Below are positions 20,641-33,300 of a stretch of DNA of 64,000 bases, piece by piece. Position 1 is the first letter of the stretch; the number at the start of each line of letters is the position of its first letter. The notes under the pieces are model-generated. The model made no database searches. It had not been told where the DNA came from and saw only the letters and a program-made list of their open reading frames with translations. The position numbers and the translations under genes are program-made. Source of the stretch: Diphasiastrum complanatum (Eukaryota > Streptophyta > Lycopodiopsida > Lycopodiales > Lycopodiaceae); contig CM055092.1 of the NCBI GenBank assembly GCA_029204225.1, forward strand, positions 67,459,923 through 67,523,922, given 5' to 3'.

Positions 20641-22360
20641 AGTGTGAGATTGGACATTGGTATCAAAAGTGAAGTAGCATGTCTAAGGATTTGTAGTGCA
20701 AAAATAAAAAATCTAGAATGATGATTAAAAAAAATATGATTGTATAAACAATAGAAATGAGAATACAATCAATGATGTGAGACAAGAACTAAATATTTCA
20801 TATTAAGCAGAAATGATCTTGATAAAATTCAAAGTACACATAATGATCTATTGTGATCTGCCTTGCATTACCCTTGCAAATGCCCCTCTCTTTAAATTGA
20901 GGTGCACTTGCTTATTTCTTTATAGGAATGATCTAGTATTGATAGATGATTACAAATGTTTAACTAATATTGCCTAATTCGTGCAATAGTAGGAAAAAGT
21001 CACCATAGATCTTAAACTTATATGTACATAGTAGACAACTATCAACATCATCCTTTGGATTAAAATTGAATCATGACTTGGGTCAAAGTTAGTTAGATGT
21101 GTATAAGGGAAAGCTCTTCAGATTTTACTTACAAGACAAACACAATGGAAAACACACGATTGGGAGCATGGCAATGCATCAACCATAAGATGGAATACTA
21201 GGGCAAGTTGGCCTCCTTATATAAGGCTTAAAACCCCCTGTGCATTTAGTAATGCAAGTTTCCAACTCTCCTATACATAGATTCCACTAGAATAGAGTCT
21301 CTATGCATGGATCCTCTATTCATAGAATTGCTATTGATACTCTACACATGCACATATGGTCCCAAACCTTGTATTAACTCCATTTAGTGTGTTTTTGCCC
21401 TCACAAGGATATTAGTCACTTTCGGGTCATGTCTAGTATGACGTGGCATAACTAATAGTTTGTTTCACTGGAGTACCGTCTATCCAAGACTAAGAGTATA
21501 TTGAATTGTATGTACTGGTCATGGACAAAACATTTGCCCCCCCTTGACCTGCTCATGTCCTCAGAAGCTGAAATTAGGGAAATTCTTTTTATGCTTTCAA
21601 CTCTCTCTCACGAATCATCATCCTCAATATGACCTTTTATCTGATGGGGCAAGGGAGAATGTAGAACGCGAACGGAGAAGAGAGCAGGAATATTTGAGGA
21701 ACAGCTCTCCCGTTGCAATGGGCTGCTAGATGCAAAAAACAATCTAATAGAATATTTATACTAAGTATAATCACATCTTGAATGTTTTGTTGCCCAATAT
21801 GATCTTATAAATTAATTCATACTCACAAAAACAGAATGAGTACAGTCCACTAAAGAGATTAGAAATGGTTTGAGGTATTACTGTAAATCAGATTTGATAA
21901 GAAGTTTAGTTCAAAAACTTTGGAGTGATAGTGCAACAAAATGATGTGAGTTTCTCAGCCGTCAAAGACAACCATTCTCAAATTAGAAACTGAGGAGTCA
22001 TAGACGTCCGTGTTCTGATCAGAGTGAGTGAACAAGCGTGATTAAACATAAATGAAGTGCATTCAAACACAATAAGCATTCATCTACGTTATACACAGAT
22101 AAAAAGCGTATTGTTGTTATATTACACTGAAGCACAACGAATAGCAGTTACAATCAGAATGATGACGTAACTAGGAGGCTCGAAATCATTCGTCTCAGGG
22201 ACGGAGCATCCCGTAGAGTGTGTCTGTATGATTTATTAATAGATTGCATCCATGTATTAACTACAATAAATGATTGTCATCTAATTAGACAAGTCGTTGT
22301 ACTTCAAAGTATTTGGCTTGTGTGACAATTGTATATTGTGTACATGGTAAACAAATTAGG
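20641..22360 (-). other. Unassigned sequence with LTR-like promoter
   Basis: No coding similarity was recognised over these 1.7 kb. A palindromic CTTATATAAG TATA-like box at 21216-21225 sits in sequence like an LTR promoter, read more naturally on the minus strand because copia gag lies downstream that way. A frame of 61 codons at 21544-21729 has no recognisable content. Confidence 0.4.
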
Positions 22361-22810
22361 AATGTTGATGCGGACGAGGACGTCGCATTTTCTCTCACTT
22401 CGCATTTTAGGGGAAGTGGCTTTCTCTCACTTCACAAATTTTTGGGAAGTGCCTAGGAACGTTCCTCGTTCAAAATAGACGACCTTCGACATTTTCTCTC
22501 TCTTCGAGATTTAGGGTTTAGGGTTTAGGGTTTAGGGTTTAGGGTTTAGGGTTTTAGGGTTTAGGGTTCAACATCGAAACCTAAAATTATGATAGGATTG
22601 GTTACCCTTTGCTAGAGATCAGTTGTAGACGTTCTTCAAATAGTTTGATTGTCTGAGTTATGATTCCTGCATGTATTAGATGAGCAGACTTTGAACCCAA
22701 AAAAGGTTTCACCTGACCCTAGATCAACGATCAATAAACGTGCATGAAGAATCTTCAAAATAGAAATTATTCATTCACCAAAGAGGCAACTATGGGCTTA
22801 ATTTCCAACA
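22361..22810 (-). repeat. Copia 3' LTR (5' part) of a minus-strand element
   Basis: On the minus strand the LTR starts TGTTGGAAATTAAG at 22810, directly after a purine-containing AAGGGG tract and the end of copia RNase H. The far boundary is not visible, so the left coordinate is only a minimum. Telomere-type repeats lie inside, about 245-300 bp from the LTR start. Confidence 0.6.
22510..22566 (+). repeat. Interstitial telomere-type repeat (TTTAGGG)n
   Basis: Six perfect TTTAGGG units in tandem (22510-22551) are followed by one TTTTAGGG and one further TTTAGGG, ending at 22566. This is the plant telomere motif in an internal position, here inside a copia LTR. Confidence 0.97.
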
Positions 22811-24340
22811 GTACCCCTTAAGGTCACGGTTGGTGCCTTGGTATTTTCATCAGGTTCAGCATGTTGAAGAACTTCTGGTGCTTGATCCTGGGAAGCGCTT
22901 TGGTGAAGATGTCTGCGGCCATTTCTGTTGTGGAATAGTATTGAAAGATCACTTGCCATGAGAAAACTTTCTCTCAAATGAAATGATACTGGATTTCTAT
23001 GTGCTTGGATTTGCCATGAAATTTGGGATTCAGTGACAATGAAAGACAACTCAAGTTGTCACACAGAACGGTGGTAGCACTGAACTGAGTGTAATGTAAG
23101 TCGTGAAATAATAACCTGATCCATACAGTTTATTTTGAAACTTGATATGTTGTGATGTACTCTGTCTCAATCGAAAAAAATTGTCTTCTAATACCATGTT
23201 TAGCCAGATAGTCGGACATCTTGTTAGAGAGATATTTGCCGCCACCATCAGTTCGGAGTGCTTTCAATTTTGTAGATGTTTGTGTCTCAGCCATGGCCTT
23301 GAATCTCTGAAGCATTCAAAGACTTCAGATTTGTGCTTAATGAACATGACTATAGAGCATCTAGAATAATCATCTATGAAAGTGATAAAATAGATTACAT
23401 CTCGTAAGGATGAAGTTGACATTGGACCACAAAGATCGCTATGTGCAAGATTCAATACATGCTTTGTTTTGATTGGATGTGATTTGGGAAACTTGTTTCT
23501 AGAGTGCTTCCCATAGATGCATGATTCACAAAAGATTTCTTATCTAATGAAGAAGAGAAATACAATCCATCAACTAAGTTATTACAATGCATATAAGAAT
23601 GTGATCTTGTATTCACGTGTCCAAATAGACTACGCCACAGAATAGCATTATCGTTTACATTTTCATGAGAGATACTAGCTAATGCAATTGAATTAGAGAG
23701 TAAGTCAAGATTTCTAACTAGTGCATGTAGTCAGAGTAGTATCTTCATCGAAGATTGTACACTGACTCAAATGAGAAAGTAACAATGTAGCCTTCATCAG
23801 TCATCTTAGAAACTAACAACAGGTTCTTTGACAACTGAGGTACGTGGAGAACATTGGTGACATAGATAGAAAGATCATTGTTGAAAGTAATCTTGATTGC
23901 CCCTTTGCCTTCAGCACATATGGTGCTTGAATCTCCGAGGTAGATGAATTGATCTCTGTTGTAAGCTGCATACTCGGTAAACCATTCCTTGCAAGAGGTC
24001 ATGTGTTGGGTAGTGCCGCTATCCAGGTACCAGCTGTTGTGTCTTGGTTGCCACTGTTGTAAGCCATTAACATGTGTGTATCTTGCTCTTTAAATTCCGT
24101 CGTATTAGAGGATTCTGGGTGCTATTGTTGTTGCTTCTTTGTCTCGTTGTAGATGCGGATATGACACTCCTTGATGTCATATTTGGCTCTCTTGCAATAT
24201 CTGCAGTGTTTAGCTCTATCCTGAGCACTACGGATACTATCCTTAGCCACTTGCAACATCTCTTGCATATCATGCAGGAAATTAACAGACTTCGTCTCCA
24301 CATTAACCGAAGACTCTAGGTTGAAAACCATACGTAGCAG
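22811..24340 (-). pseudogene. Copia gag-pol fragments, internally deleted
   Basis: Read on the minus strand from 24331: a gag C-terminal region with one incomplete knuckle (CRYCKRAKYDIKEC), and a protease tail (HMTSCKEWFTEY ... CLGD-like YLGDSS) at about 23745-24002. The integrase core start (LAHSDLCGPM, FIDDYSR) is at 23264-23455, and more integrase (LRTDGGGKYLS) continues to about 23100. Then comes a jump to RNase H (CDNLS, HGKSKHIEIQYHF, AADIFTKALP) at about 22830-23090. The reverse transcriptase is deleted. Gag is joined at about 24340 to an unrelated gypsy integrase. Confidence 0.85.
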
Positions 24341-26078
24341 GATCTTTCATAGTTTGAGTAGTCCTTTTTGTCTGGCCATCTGATTCAGAATTATTAGAAA
24401 AACTTAAACTAAGGGAAGTTTCCAGTTTATGGAATAACGTTGACCGAAAGTGACCTGTGAACATAGAATCTCTATCACTAACAATGTCACTCGGCAAAAC
24501 ATAAAACTGAAATAACCTTTCAACAAAGATCTGGGCTAATTCAGAAGCTCTTATAGTTGACTTAACTTGTATGAAAGTAGCTAACTTAGTTAATTGATCC
24601 ACTTCAACCCAAATAAAATAATTTTGTTGTTGGGTCTTCGAAAGTCCACAACTACAAAATCCATATATATGCTTTCCCATCTCTTATCAGGGATATCTAA
24701 TGGATGCCTGCACAGGGTATGTCATGACATTCAAACAAAATCTTGCGTTTGAGCTCCTCATCCCTAGGTACACAAACTTTTCCATTCTGAAATAGCAATT
24801 CATCTCGAATGGTAACTGTCCCAGAATCTTTTTATCTTTCTTTGTCAGTTGATCCTCCTGTGAACTCGACTGAACACTATCCGCATTTCTTCTAGTCTGA
24901 AAAATGTTCCAAATATGACCAAAATGGAAATCTGTTTCATATTTTTCTCTCAACGAAAGATATAGATACGTGGAAATCCGGGTGAATAACAAATCATTCA
25001 GTTCATCAATCTAACTAAGAGCATCTGTAACTTGATTAGGGTTGTCTCTTATGTAACGGATTTCATGATCGAATTCTTGCATCAATTCAGCCCATCGAGC
25101 TTTCTTCCCCCAAAGATTATGTTGATTGCAAAAATACTTAGGAAGCTGGTGATCCATATACACTATAAGCTTACTACCATACAAGTAGTGTCTCCAAGTT
25201 TAAATTGCATGGATTCTTGTAAACAATTCATTTTCTTGCATAGTATAACGCAACTGAAGACCAGTGAATTTGTTGCTTTCAAACGCTAGTGGCCTATCCA
25301 TTTATAATAGAACCACTGCAATTGCAATATCACTTATGTCAATTCTCACAACATAAGGTAAGTCTAGATTTGCAATTTGTAACACGAGAGCAGAAATAAC
25401 CAGAGTTTCAGGTTTCTCAAAACACTGATTCAATTTCTTGCTCCAAACAATAGGCGGACTAGGTTGATTCCTCTTTTTCTTTTTATTCACAATCCCTTTT
25501 GTCAGATTATTGAGCAAAGCTGCTACTTTAGCATAATCCTCAATAAATATTTTGAAGAAAACTATAAATCCTAAAAATGATTTAACTTGCCTCACAATTT
25601 TTGGAATTGGCCATTCAATCACTATCTTGATTTATCCTCATCAATCTTAATCCCATTAATAGTGATATTATGACCGAGATAAACCAACTCTTGCTTAAAG
25701 AATTCACAATTGGACTCTTTAGCGCAGAGTAACTCCTGCCAAAGTTTCATCAAGACGATTCTCAAGTGCTCTAATATGGATGAAACAAATTATTCATCAT
25801 TTGTTGGAACATTGTTGGAGCATTCGTTAACCAAAATGGAAACACTAAGAACTCATAATGACCAAATCTAGAACGACATCTTGTCTTTTGGAAATCTTTC
25901 GATTTAATTCCTATTTGATTGTACCGTGTCTTGAGATCAAGCTTGGTGAAATATGGACCTCCACCCAAGCGATCTGCAAGGTCATCCATCTTGGGTAACA
26001 GATATTTATTCTTGACAGTCACCTTATTTAACCCCTTGTAATCCACATTGTCGTAAAACGGTAGGTTGTCAGAGATGA
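24341..26078 (-). pseudogene. Gypsy pol fragment: RT, RNase H, integrase
   Basis: The minus strand encodes part of a gypsy RT (YKGLNKVTVKNKYLLPKMDD ... FTKLDLKTRYNQIGI ... LTNAPTMFQQMMN) at 25771-26091. The catalytic YxDD part is missing. The RT connection (GFIVFFKIFIEDYAKVAALLN) lies at 25302-25622, RNase H remnants at about 24990-25290, a spacer at 24687-24992, and the integrase core (VDQLTKLATFIQVKST ... VSDRDSMFTG) at 24303-24680. Frames change repeatedly. The RT fragment directly adjoins a primer site and LTR, so gag and protease have been deleted. Confidence 0.85.
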
Positions 26079-26090
26079 GCTCTGATACCA
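26079..26090 (-). other. Primer binding site (initiator-Met tRNA type)
   Basis: The minus strand reads TGGTATCAGAGC immediately after the LTR end at 26091. RT coding sequence starts within about 25 bp, instead of a leader and gag. Confidence 0.88.
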
Positions 26091-26591
26091 TGTCAAAAAA
26101 TGGGAGTATGAGCTGATATCGGATTAGTAGAGAACTGATAGAAATAGAACTTTGATATCACACCGTGATGACTGGCAATGAAAGCTTGAGAGAGGACGAT
26201 TTAGGATCGGAAGCACGTCAGTTAGCAGTAGAAGTATTTAAGATGAATGATTCAGATAAGCGCAAATGAACAATACAATAGTGAGACAAAATTGCACTAT
26301 GATTAATATCAACAATGATTACAATTGCTTGAAGTGATTACTTCAACATGTTCATTGAGTATAGTAACACTGGCAACAAGATTTCTTCTTGAGAAGATTG
26401 ATTAGTGATCAACTTACAGTTGAGTGTGTTATCAGTTGATTCTATATTACAAATATCTACTTGCTAAATATTTGCTTGTTAAAATATCTTTTAGCATTAA
26501 ATGCTATTTGCTATTTGCTATTTATTATAACCGTCTTATAACAATAAATGTATGTACAATAGTTGGTGAACTAGCATAAAGTCTTCTAACA
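26091..26591 (-). repeat. 5' LTR, 501 bp, minus strand
   Basis: On the minus strand it starts TGTTAGAAGAC at 26591 and ends TTTTTTGACA at 26091, next to the primer site. The first 150 bp share TGTACATACATTTA, GACGGTT and TAATAAAT with the block at 62600-62894, so a related LTR recurs at the right end of the window. Owing to the deletion behind it, I cannot say which element type it originally belonged to. Confidence 0.8.
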
Positions 26592-26749
26592 ATTTATTTG
26601 GATCAATTTTTTCCTAACGAGAAAAAGTTGATAAAAGTCAGTTGATGATGAATTTGGTTGAGTCAACAAAGTCAGTTGATGGAGTTAGTGTTGAAATGTT
26701 GATGCCGATCAAGTCAGGTTGAATATATATATAAGTAAAAACAAAATCG

Positions 26750-29640
26750 TTGGCCAAGGTAAAACAAAGTGTAAAAGATCCGAAGATTCGGAAGATCTTG
26801 GGTAAATTTTTTGATGTGTTTGCTGATCAGTTACCCAAAGGGGAACCTCCTACCAGATTTGTGGACCATCCCATTGAATTGGAATTGGGGACTGAATCGG
26901 TCAATTTACCACCTTACAGACTATCAAAGGCTGAAAAAGAAGAAGTCCATAAACAGGTTCAGAAGTTACTCTCACAAGAATTCACTGTTCGAAGTAAATC
27001 ACCTTTTGCCTCTCCCGTGTTGTTGGTTAAGAAGAAAGATGAAACGTTCAGGATGTGTATTGATTATCGAGCTCTTAACAAAGTGACCATCAAAAACAGA
27101 TATCCAATCCCTAGAGTGGATGATTTTTTGGATGCGCTTAAGGGAGCTAGCGTATTTTCAAAGATAGATTTACGTTTAGGATATCATCAAACGAAGGTCA
27201 AGGAAGAGGATCAGCATAAAACAGCTTTTCGAACTGACACGGGACATTATGAATTTAAAGTTATGCCTTTCGGACTAACTAATGCTCCTGCCACTTTTCA
27301 AGCTCTTATGAATCGGATTTTTGAACCTTACCTTTATTTGTTTGTGTTGGTATTTCTTGATGACATCCTGATATATATCAAGAATATGGAAGAGCATGCG
27401 AAACATTTGGACATAGTTTTAAGCATACTTCGAGAATACAAGTTGTTTGCAAAGATAACCAAATGTGAATTCGCTCAGGATGAGGTGGAATACTTGGGAC
27501 ACATTGTGTCCAAGAAAGGAATCAAGGTGGACTAGAAGAAGATTGAGGCAATCAAAAATTGGAATTCACCTAACAGCGTCAAAGAATTGAGAGGATTCCT
27601 AGGTTTAGCATCCTATTATAGAAGATTCATTCTAAATTTCTCAAAAGTGGCAGCACCGCTTACCCATCTTCTGAAAAAGCATAAGTTTGAATGAAATGAT
27701 AAAACTCAGATGGCTTTCAAAGCTCTTAAGAAATCGTTGGTAACATCTCCTTTACTAGTGCAACCCAATTTCAACCTACCTTTCATGGTTACAGTGGACG
27801 CCAGTGGCACAGGACTGGATTGGGAGCTATTTTGAGTCAATCAGATGGAGTCATTGCTTATGAAAGTAGGAAACTCATTGATAAGGAAGCGTCATATCCT
27901 ACTCATGATAAGGAGATGTTGGCAATTGTGCATGCTCTTAAGAATGACGACACTATTTATATGGTTCTAAATTCTTGATTAAAAGTGAGCATCATAGTCT
28001 AAAATATTTCTTGAGACAAAAGCAATTGAATGACAAGCAAAAGAGATGATTATCACGGGTTCAATCTTATGATTTTAACAATGAATATCTAAAAGGAAAG
28101 GACAATGTGGTTGCAGATGCATTATCCAGAATATGGTCTTTGTAGATGAATGCATCTTCGAAATCTACAGAGGAATATGCGGCATACTTGGCGGAACATC
28201 AAAACGAAATTTTGGATCATCCTCTAACGGAAGAGCACGGAATGTTGTGGTCAAATTTGAGATTTGGCACAATCTTCGCAATAACTGCATTGGGTGCAGA
28301 TTGGATAAAAGTCATTCAAGCAGAATATATGGAGGATCCAGACTTGAAAGAGATTGGGAGAAAACTCAAGTTTCCAACTCAGTTGTTCATCCCCGGGACA
28401 AATATTGTTGTATGACAATTCTAGAGTTGTGCTTGCTCCTAAATCTAAGTTCATTCCACAAGTGTTATATGAGCTACACTCATCTCCAAGTGCTGGGCAT
28501 AGTGGAATTTTGAAGACATATCAAACCATCCACAAGCTATCCGCTATCCATTCCCACGCAACGTTGGACGAGTAAGAGCATGGATTTTATACCTTCCTTG
28601 CCAACAACAACTGGGGAATATGATGATATCTATGTGGTGGTGGATCGGCTTACAAAATATGCAGATTTTCTACCTTATAAAACTATTGATAGCGCAGCCC
28701 AAGTAGCACAAATATTCTTGAAGAATGTCTTCAAGTTACACGGAATACCAAAGGAGATAGTGAGTGACAGAAATAGTAGATTTATTTTCACTTTCTTTAA
28801 GGCCTTAATGGACAAGTTGGGCACTAAATTGTGCTTAAGTACATCATTTCATCCAAAAACTGATGGGCAAATACAAGGTTAAACCAATGGTTGGAGTTTT
28901 ATTTGCGACATTTTGTTTCGGATCATCAGACAAAGTGGGTCGATTGGTTGTATCTTGCCGAATTTTGTTACAATAGCACTCCACATGTGTCAATCGGTAT
29001 GACGTCTTTCTTTGCAGTATATGGCCATGAAGCATTACAACCCATTAGTGCAAATTTGTCAGAGGTAGTAGTTCCGGCAGTTGTGGACCAGGTTCAGCAC
29101 ATGAATGATATTTTGAGAGCCAATCGAGAGCACATTAAAGCAGCTCAAATACGAATGAAGCAATATGCTGACCAAAAATAGACTTTTTGTGATTTTGCTG
29201 AAGGGGATTATGTATATTTAAGGTTACAACCTTATAGATACACTAAGCTGAAGAAAACTCAAAGCGAAAATTGGCTCCCAGATTTTATGGACCCTTCAAA
29301 ATTGCGAAGAAGTTTGGGGAGTTGAATTACAAACGGGATCTACCATCAACAACCCGTATGCATCGTGTGTTCCATGTATCTCTTCTAAAGAGGAGTTTGG
29401 GAGAACACTCATCTGCAACTGCTACTCTATCACCGTTGGATCATGAGGGTCATATGGTTTTGGAACCAGCCAAAATCATTGGATATCGGGACAAGGTATT
29501 GCGAAATGGGAAGTTAATCAACGAATATCTAATTCATTGAAAGAATCTTCCGGATGAAGACAATTCTTGGGTCAACATCTCCTTTATTCAAAAGTGGCCA
29601 CGACTATTACCATGAAGCTGTCGGAAACGACATTCTCCAT
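26750..29640 (+). pseudogene. Chromovirus (Ty3/gypsy) pol with chromodomain
   Basis: The longest frame (26750-27535, 261 codons) spans the [56 protein letters not shown] and FLDD at 27353-27364. A TAG at 27533-27535 stands where Gln is expected. RNase H follows with stops at 27692 and 28047 at expected Trp codons, ending GKDNVVADALSR. Then come the integrase zinc-finger remnant and core (DFIPSLP, VDRLTKYADF, VSDRNSRF) at 28580-28882, the integrase C-terminal part at 28891-29181, and a chromodomain-like tail (IGYRDKVLRNGKLINEYLIH, then WKNLPDEDNSW-like) near 29470-29580. Chromodomains steer these elements to heterochromatin. Gag and protease are absent. The 3' LTR is at 29722-30259. Confidence 0.9.
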
Positions 29641-29721
29641 CGATACAATTTGAAATGTATCCCTAGAGCTACTAGGCAGATGCCTTCATTTTTTAGGACA
29701 AAAATGTTTAAGTAAGGGGAG

Positions 29722-30259
29722 TGTCATGTACTTTTAGTACATCCATGCTTATCAATGCATCAGAATATCCATTGTAAGCTTTGTAGGCCCAAAAGGAGCC
29801 ATTAGCCTTAAGAACAAGGCGGTTTCCTCTTTTGGCCCTTCAAAGTAACTAATAAGGATAATAGGCCAATAAGGGCCCAATGTAGTTTGAATAATACTTA
29901 ACAAGGGCTAACTATCCCTCAAGATGGTTAAGTTAAGTTAAGCAAGAGCATTGTCTATAACTAGCCAAGAGACATCATTTTGTGCGTCTATTGGCTCATT
30001 TGCAAGTGAGAGCTTCTAGCTTCCTCCTTGTGAATATGAGCTATGGGGATTTCCTTTGCTAGGACTCATGTGCCTTATCTACATGAATCCATGCTCATTT
30101 ACATTGCTTTATACTCTTCATTTCATTTCTATTGTGATTCTATGGAGATCTTTGTGTTTCTAGCTTTCTATGGATATGCATCTTGAATGCTTTGTACTTT
30201 TCTTGCTCTTAGCTTTACTTCCATTGTAATTGCTATTTGCTTAGATTTGGCACGTGACA
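29722..30259 (+). repeat. Chromovirus 3' LTR, 538 bp
   Basis: It starts TGTCATGTACTTTTAG after the purine tract AAGTAAGGGGAG and ends CACGTGACA, giving matching TGTCA/TGACA termini. The same start recurs at 36994 and, inverted, at 37131. No 5' partner is present because the element is 5'-truncated at 26750. Confidence 0.85.
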
Positions 30260-30261
30260 AA

Positions 30262-31990
30262 AGGGACGTACCCATAAATTTTGGCCCCAACACAAACAAT
30301 GAACTACGTCGTCAGACTAAGGGCCGGATTTTTTTTTTTTATAAAGTACCTTACAAAATGAAGGGCACTCCTAAAATTTAAGGAAAACTACTTTGAGAGA
30401 CGATTTGGACTAGTATACATTGGCCTTTATAAACAATGAATCATGTGTGACCTATAAAAGCAAGTCGCAGGACCTGATTTTCACATGCAACGTCACAATA
30501 CCTTTGGAAATAAGTCAAGTTAGTTTCAAGAAAAGACTTAGCGAAAGCAGTGGATAGAATGAAGCTTCCTAAGTAAGTGGCATGTGCAATCGATCTGAAC
30601 TCTTACATGATGAGTACTAGGATTTCCATGAATTATCGAATTCTACCACAGGACATGTCAGAATGGACTAAAAAATGTGTGGAACCAAATCCCACTGAAC
30701 AAGAAACCCAACATGCCAAAGTTCATAATGTGACAGTCAAGTTTTTGGATCTGATAATGATCTTAGGGAGTTAGAGTCATTAAAGTTAAACCTACTCTAC
30801 CTCTAGACTGATCATCAAACGCTACACCGGCCATAGAAAAAGAGGGGTAGATATTTTGTGATAACTCTCAGTGCATGGGAAAATACCCGCCATGGGACGT
30901 TGAACTAAGTCATCTGATCATTAAATACTCCTCGACAATAACAAATCTTCGTACACCCGACATATCTTCCAAGAAACCGCAAAATTCCCATTAGACCTGG
31001 ATCTCTCAAAGACAGTTGTGGATTAGGTCAATGACATCATTTGCACACAAGTAGTGGAAAGGGACTGCCTATCATGATCCAGAGGACATACCACTTAGAA
31101 CCAAGAACAGAATAGGTACATTGAATGAGAGATATCGCCCTAGGTAGAAAGGGCAAATGCATATTTTAAGAGGAGACGAACTCAATCTTGCAATGTTATA
31201 TCCGTGTACGTAGTGTCTCCCTACTCGCATAAACCATCAAAACACCAACCGTATAGAAATTTGTGACCTTCACTCGAGAAAACTACGTGATGGAACAGTT
31301 TACAAGAATTATGCGTACCACAAGATAGAATTTCTCCTACAACATGCCCTTGCTAATGAGAATGTTTTTCAAGTTCACTTTGAAGATGTTAACAATGACT
31401 TTAATGCAGAAGTTTAAGAAGTAGTGATAGAGCCACCTGATCCATCCATCAGATCCGATGACAAAGTCACCAAAATCACTTATAGAATCAGAGGGAAGAA
31501 TAAATCATGCGGATCTGAGTTTGCACATAGGCACAGGAGCAGAACTTTGAAAGTATGTTGCAAAATAACAATAGTCCTTGTCCCTAATAGTAGATTGAAT
31601 TTGTAGGTTGGGATCTAGAGTGGACCTCCTGTGACTCCCTTTTAGAATATGTTCGAGTCTTATTAGTATCCCATAAGGTTGGGATCCTATTATGACTAAA
31701 TTGTTTCTGATCTAGTCTCCCGAGGTCCCGTTAGATCCTACCCAAGCACACAGTATCTAGCATTGCTTTATAGGCCAAGAATATAAGAAATCAAGCACTT
31801 AAGCGGGTAGCCACAGCGGTCATACCATTAAGAGCTCTGAAAACTCTCATTGACCCGAGAGTCTGATTAGGACGGCCCCTAGGATTGAAAACGGCGTTAC
31901 CTTAGTCCCTCGCGTAAGGGCAGTGTGGGCCCTTCTCCCGTTGGTGATCCTCCGGCAGGACCAATCCCTCGATGAAAAATCCATTCAACA
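30262..31990 (+). repeat. Tat/Ogre-like long LTR, first copy
   Basis: About 1.73 kb that recur, interrupted by a gypsy element, at 47591-48954 plus 54147-54542. In the second copy the 3' end is followed by a Tat-like primer site, which identifies the repeat as an LTR and 31990 (CAACA) as its end. Here the 3' end abuts a copia RNase H with no primer site, as in a solo LTR. The left edge abuts the chromovirus LTR after a 2-bp spacer and may be truncated. A run of T at about 30330-30341 expanded here but not in the other copy. Small open frames inside it are not genes. Confidence 0.8.
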
Positions 31991-31996
31991 CTATCG

Positions 31997-32476
31997 ATTT
32001 GGAAGGTCATGAAGTACGTCCAAGCGACCAGAAATCTTAGCAATTGTTATGGAGGCAGCCAATCTGCCAATAGTTTCGAAGGATACACAAATATCAAGCC
32101 CAATCTCTTGGAACAGCTGAAAGCAGACCTGAGTAACATTATCATCGACCGAATCAGAATACATAGCTGCCACGAATGCTACTAATGAGGCAATTTGGCT
32201 AAGGCACCTGCTTGCAGATATCGACCTTGCTCAGGCACATCCAACGACTATTTATTGTGACAATCAAAGTACGATAGCACTACCTTTAAATCTGAAATTT
32301 CATTCTTGAAACAAACATATTGAAATCAGGTATTACTACCTTAGAGAAAAAGTGCAAGGCAAGGAAGTGACACTAGATCTTATGGCAGCGGATTACTTCA
32401 CAAAGGCTCTATAAAAGGAGCACCATCTCAGATTTAACGACATGTTAAATCTGAAGATCAAAAAAATTTAGGATCT
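31997..32476 (+). pseudogene. Copia RNase H C-terminal fragment
   Basis: RT-RNase H connection (VMKYVQATRNL) at about 32007, then RNase H motifs in shifted frames: NEAIWLRHLLADIDLAQ, YCDNQSTIAL, NKHIEIRYYYLREK and MAADYFTKAL, up to about 32415. A TGA near 32310 replaces a conserved Arg codon. The purine tract TAAGGAGGAG and an LTR start follow. Confidence 0.85.
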
Positions 32477-32486
32477 TAAGGAGGAG

Positions 32487-33300
32487 TGTTGGATTTTGAT
32501 GCTCAGTCTCAAATCCATTCAATAATGAGCATCATAAAAAACCGTCGAAGTTTGACTACATCGACTTCAACTTCTCTTATATATATATATATACATACAT
32601 ATATATATATATATATATGACTTGACCCTCAACTTCTTCGATCCTGAGCACAAACATTTCCACGTTTGATCTAACTATCAGAAAAATTAAAAGAGAAGTT
32701 TTCTTTCACTTCCTTTGCAACACGACCATTGCAAGATTCAAGTGAAGACAACAATCCCATTTCCTTCACACCCGGCTCGGTCGAGAACCCACGCTCATGT
32801 TCCTTCGGTCGAGAATTCACCTTTTGTTCCTTCGGTCGACATTGATCTCTCTACCGCCCCTATCCCTCTTTCAGTCGACATTGATCTCTCTCTACCCTTC
32901 AGTTGAGATCCCTCTCTCTCTACCGCCTCTCTCTCTCTCTCTCCTTCGGTCGACATCTCTCTCTCTCTCGCTAACTCCTTCTCTATCCTCTGGTTGAGAC
33001 CTCTCTCTATAATGCATTCTCTCTCCTCCGGTTGAGATCCCTCTCTCTCTCTCATCCCTTCTCTCTCCTCCGGTTGAGATCTCTCCCTCTACTTTTTTCT
33101 CTCTCTAGTTCCCCTCCCTCTACTCGATGCCTGAGAAAAAAAAATCTGTTGTAAATTTTGTAATTTCCTACTGTTCCTCCAAAAAAAAAAATTGAGCACA
33201 AAAACATTTCAAGAATTTCAAAGTTTTATTGAATTCAATTTGTAAATTTTTTTTATACCCCCTTTTCTAAGTTGAAAGCTCATTTTTTCTTCTCATTCTT
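32487..33300 (+). repeat. Copia 3' LTR with TA and CT-rich tracts
   Basis: It starts TGTTGGATTTTGATGC after the purine tract at 32477-32486. A long TA-rich microsatellite at about 32577-32620 occupies the TATA position. A CT-rich tract at about 32780-33120, with repeated GGTTGAGAT and TCGGTCGACAT words, follows as the likely transcribed R-U5 leader. The 3' end is not defined; the right coordinate is approximate. Confidence 0.6.

Noticed and set aside
32780-33120. CT-rich tract with overlapping open frames on both strands
   Set aside because: The frames consist of Arg/Glu or Ser/Leu repeats produced by the CT repeat. It is better read as a low-complexity LTR leader.
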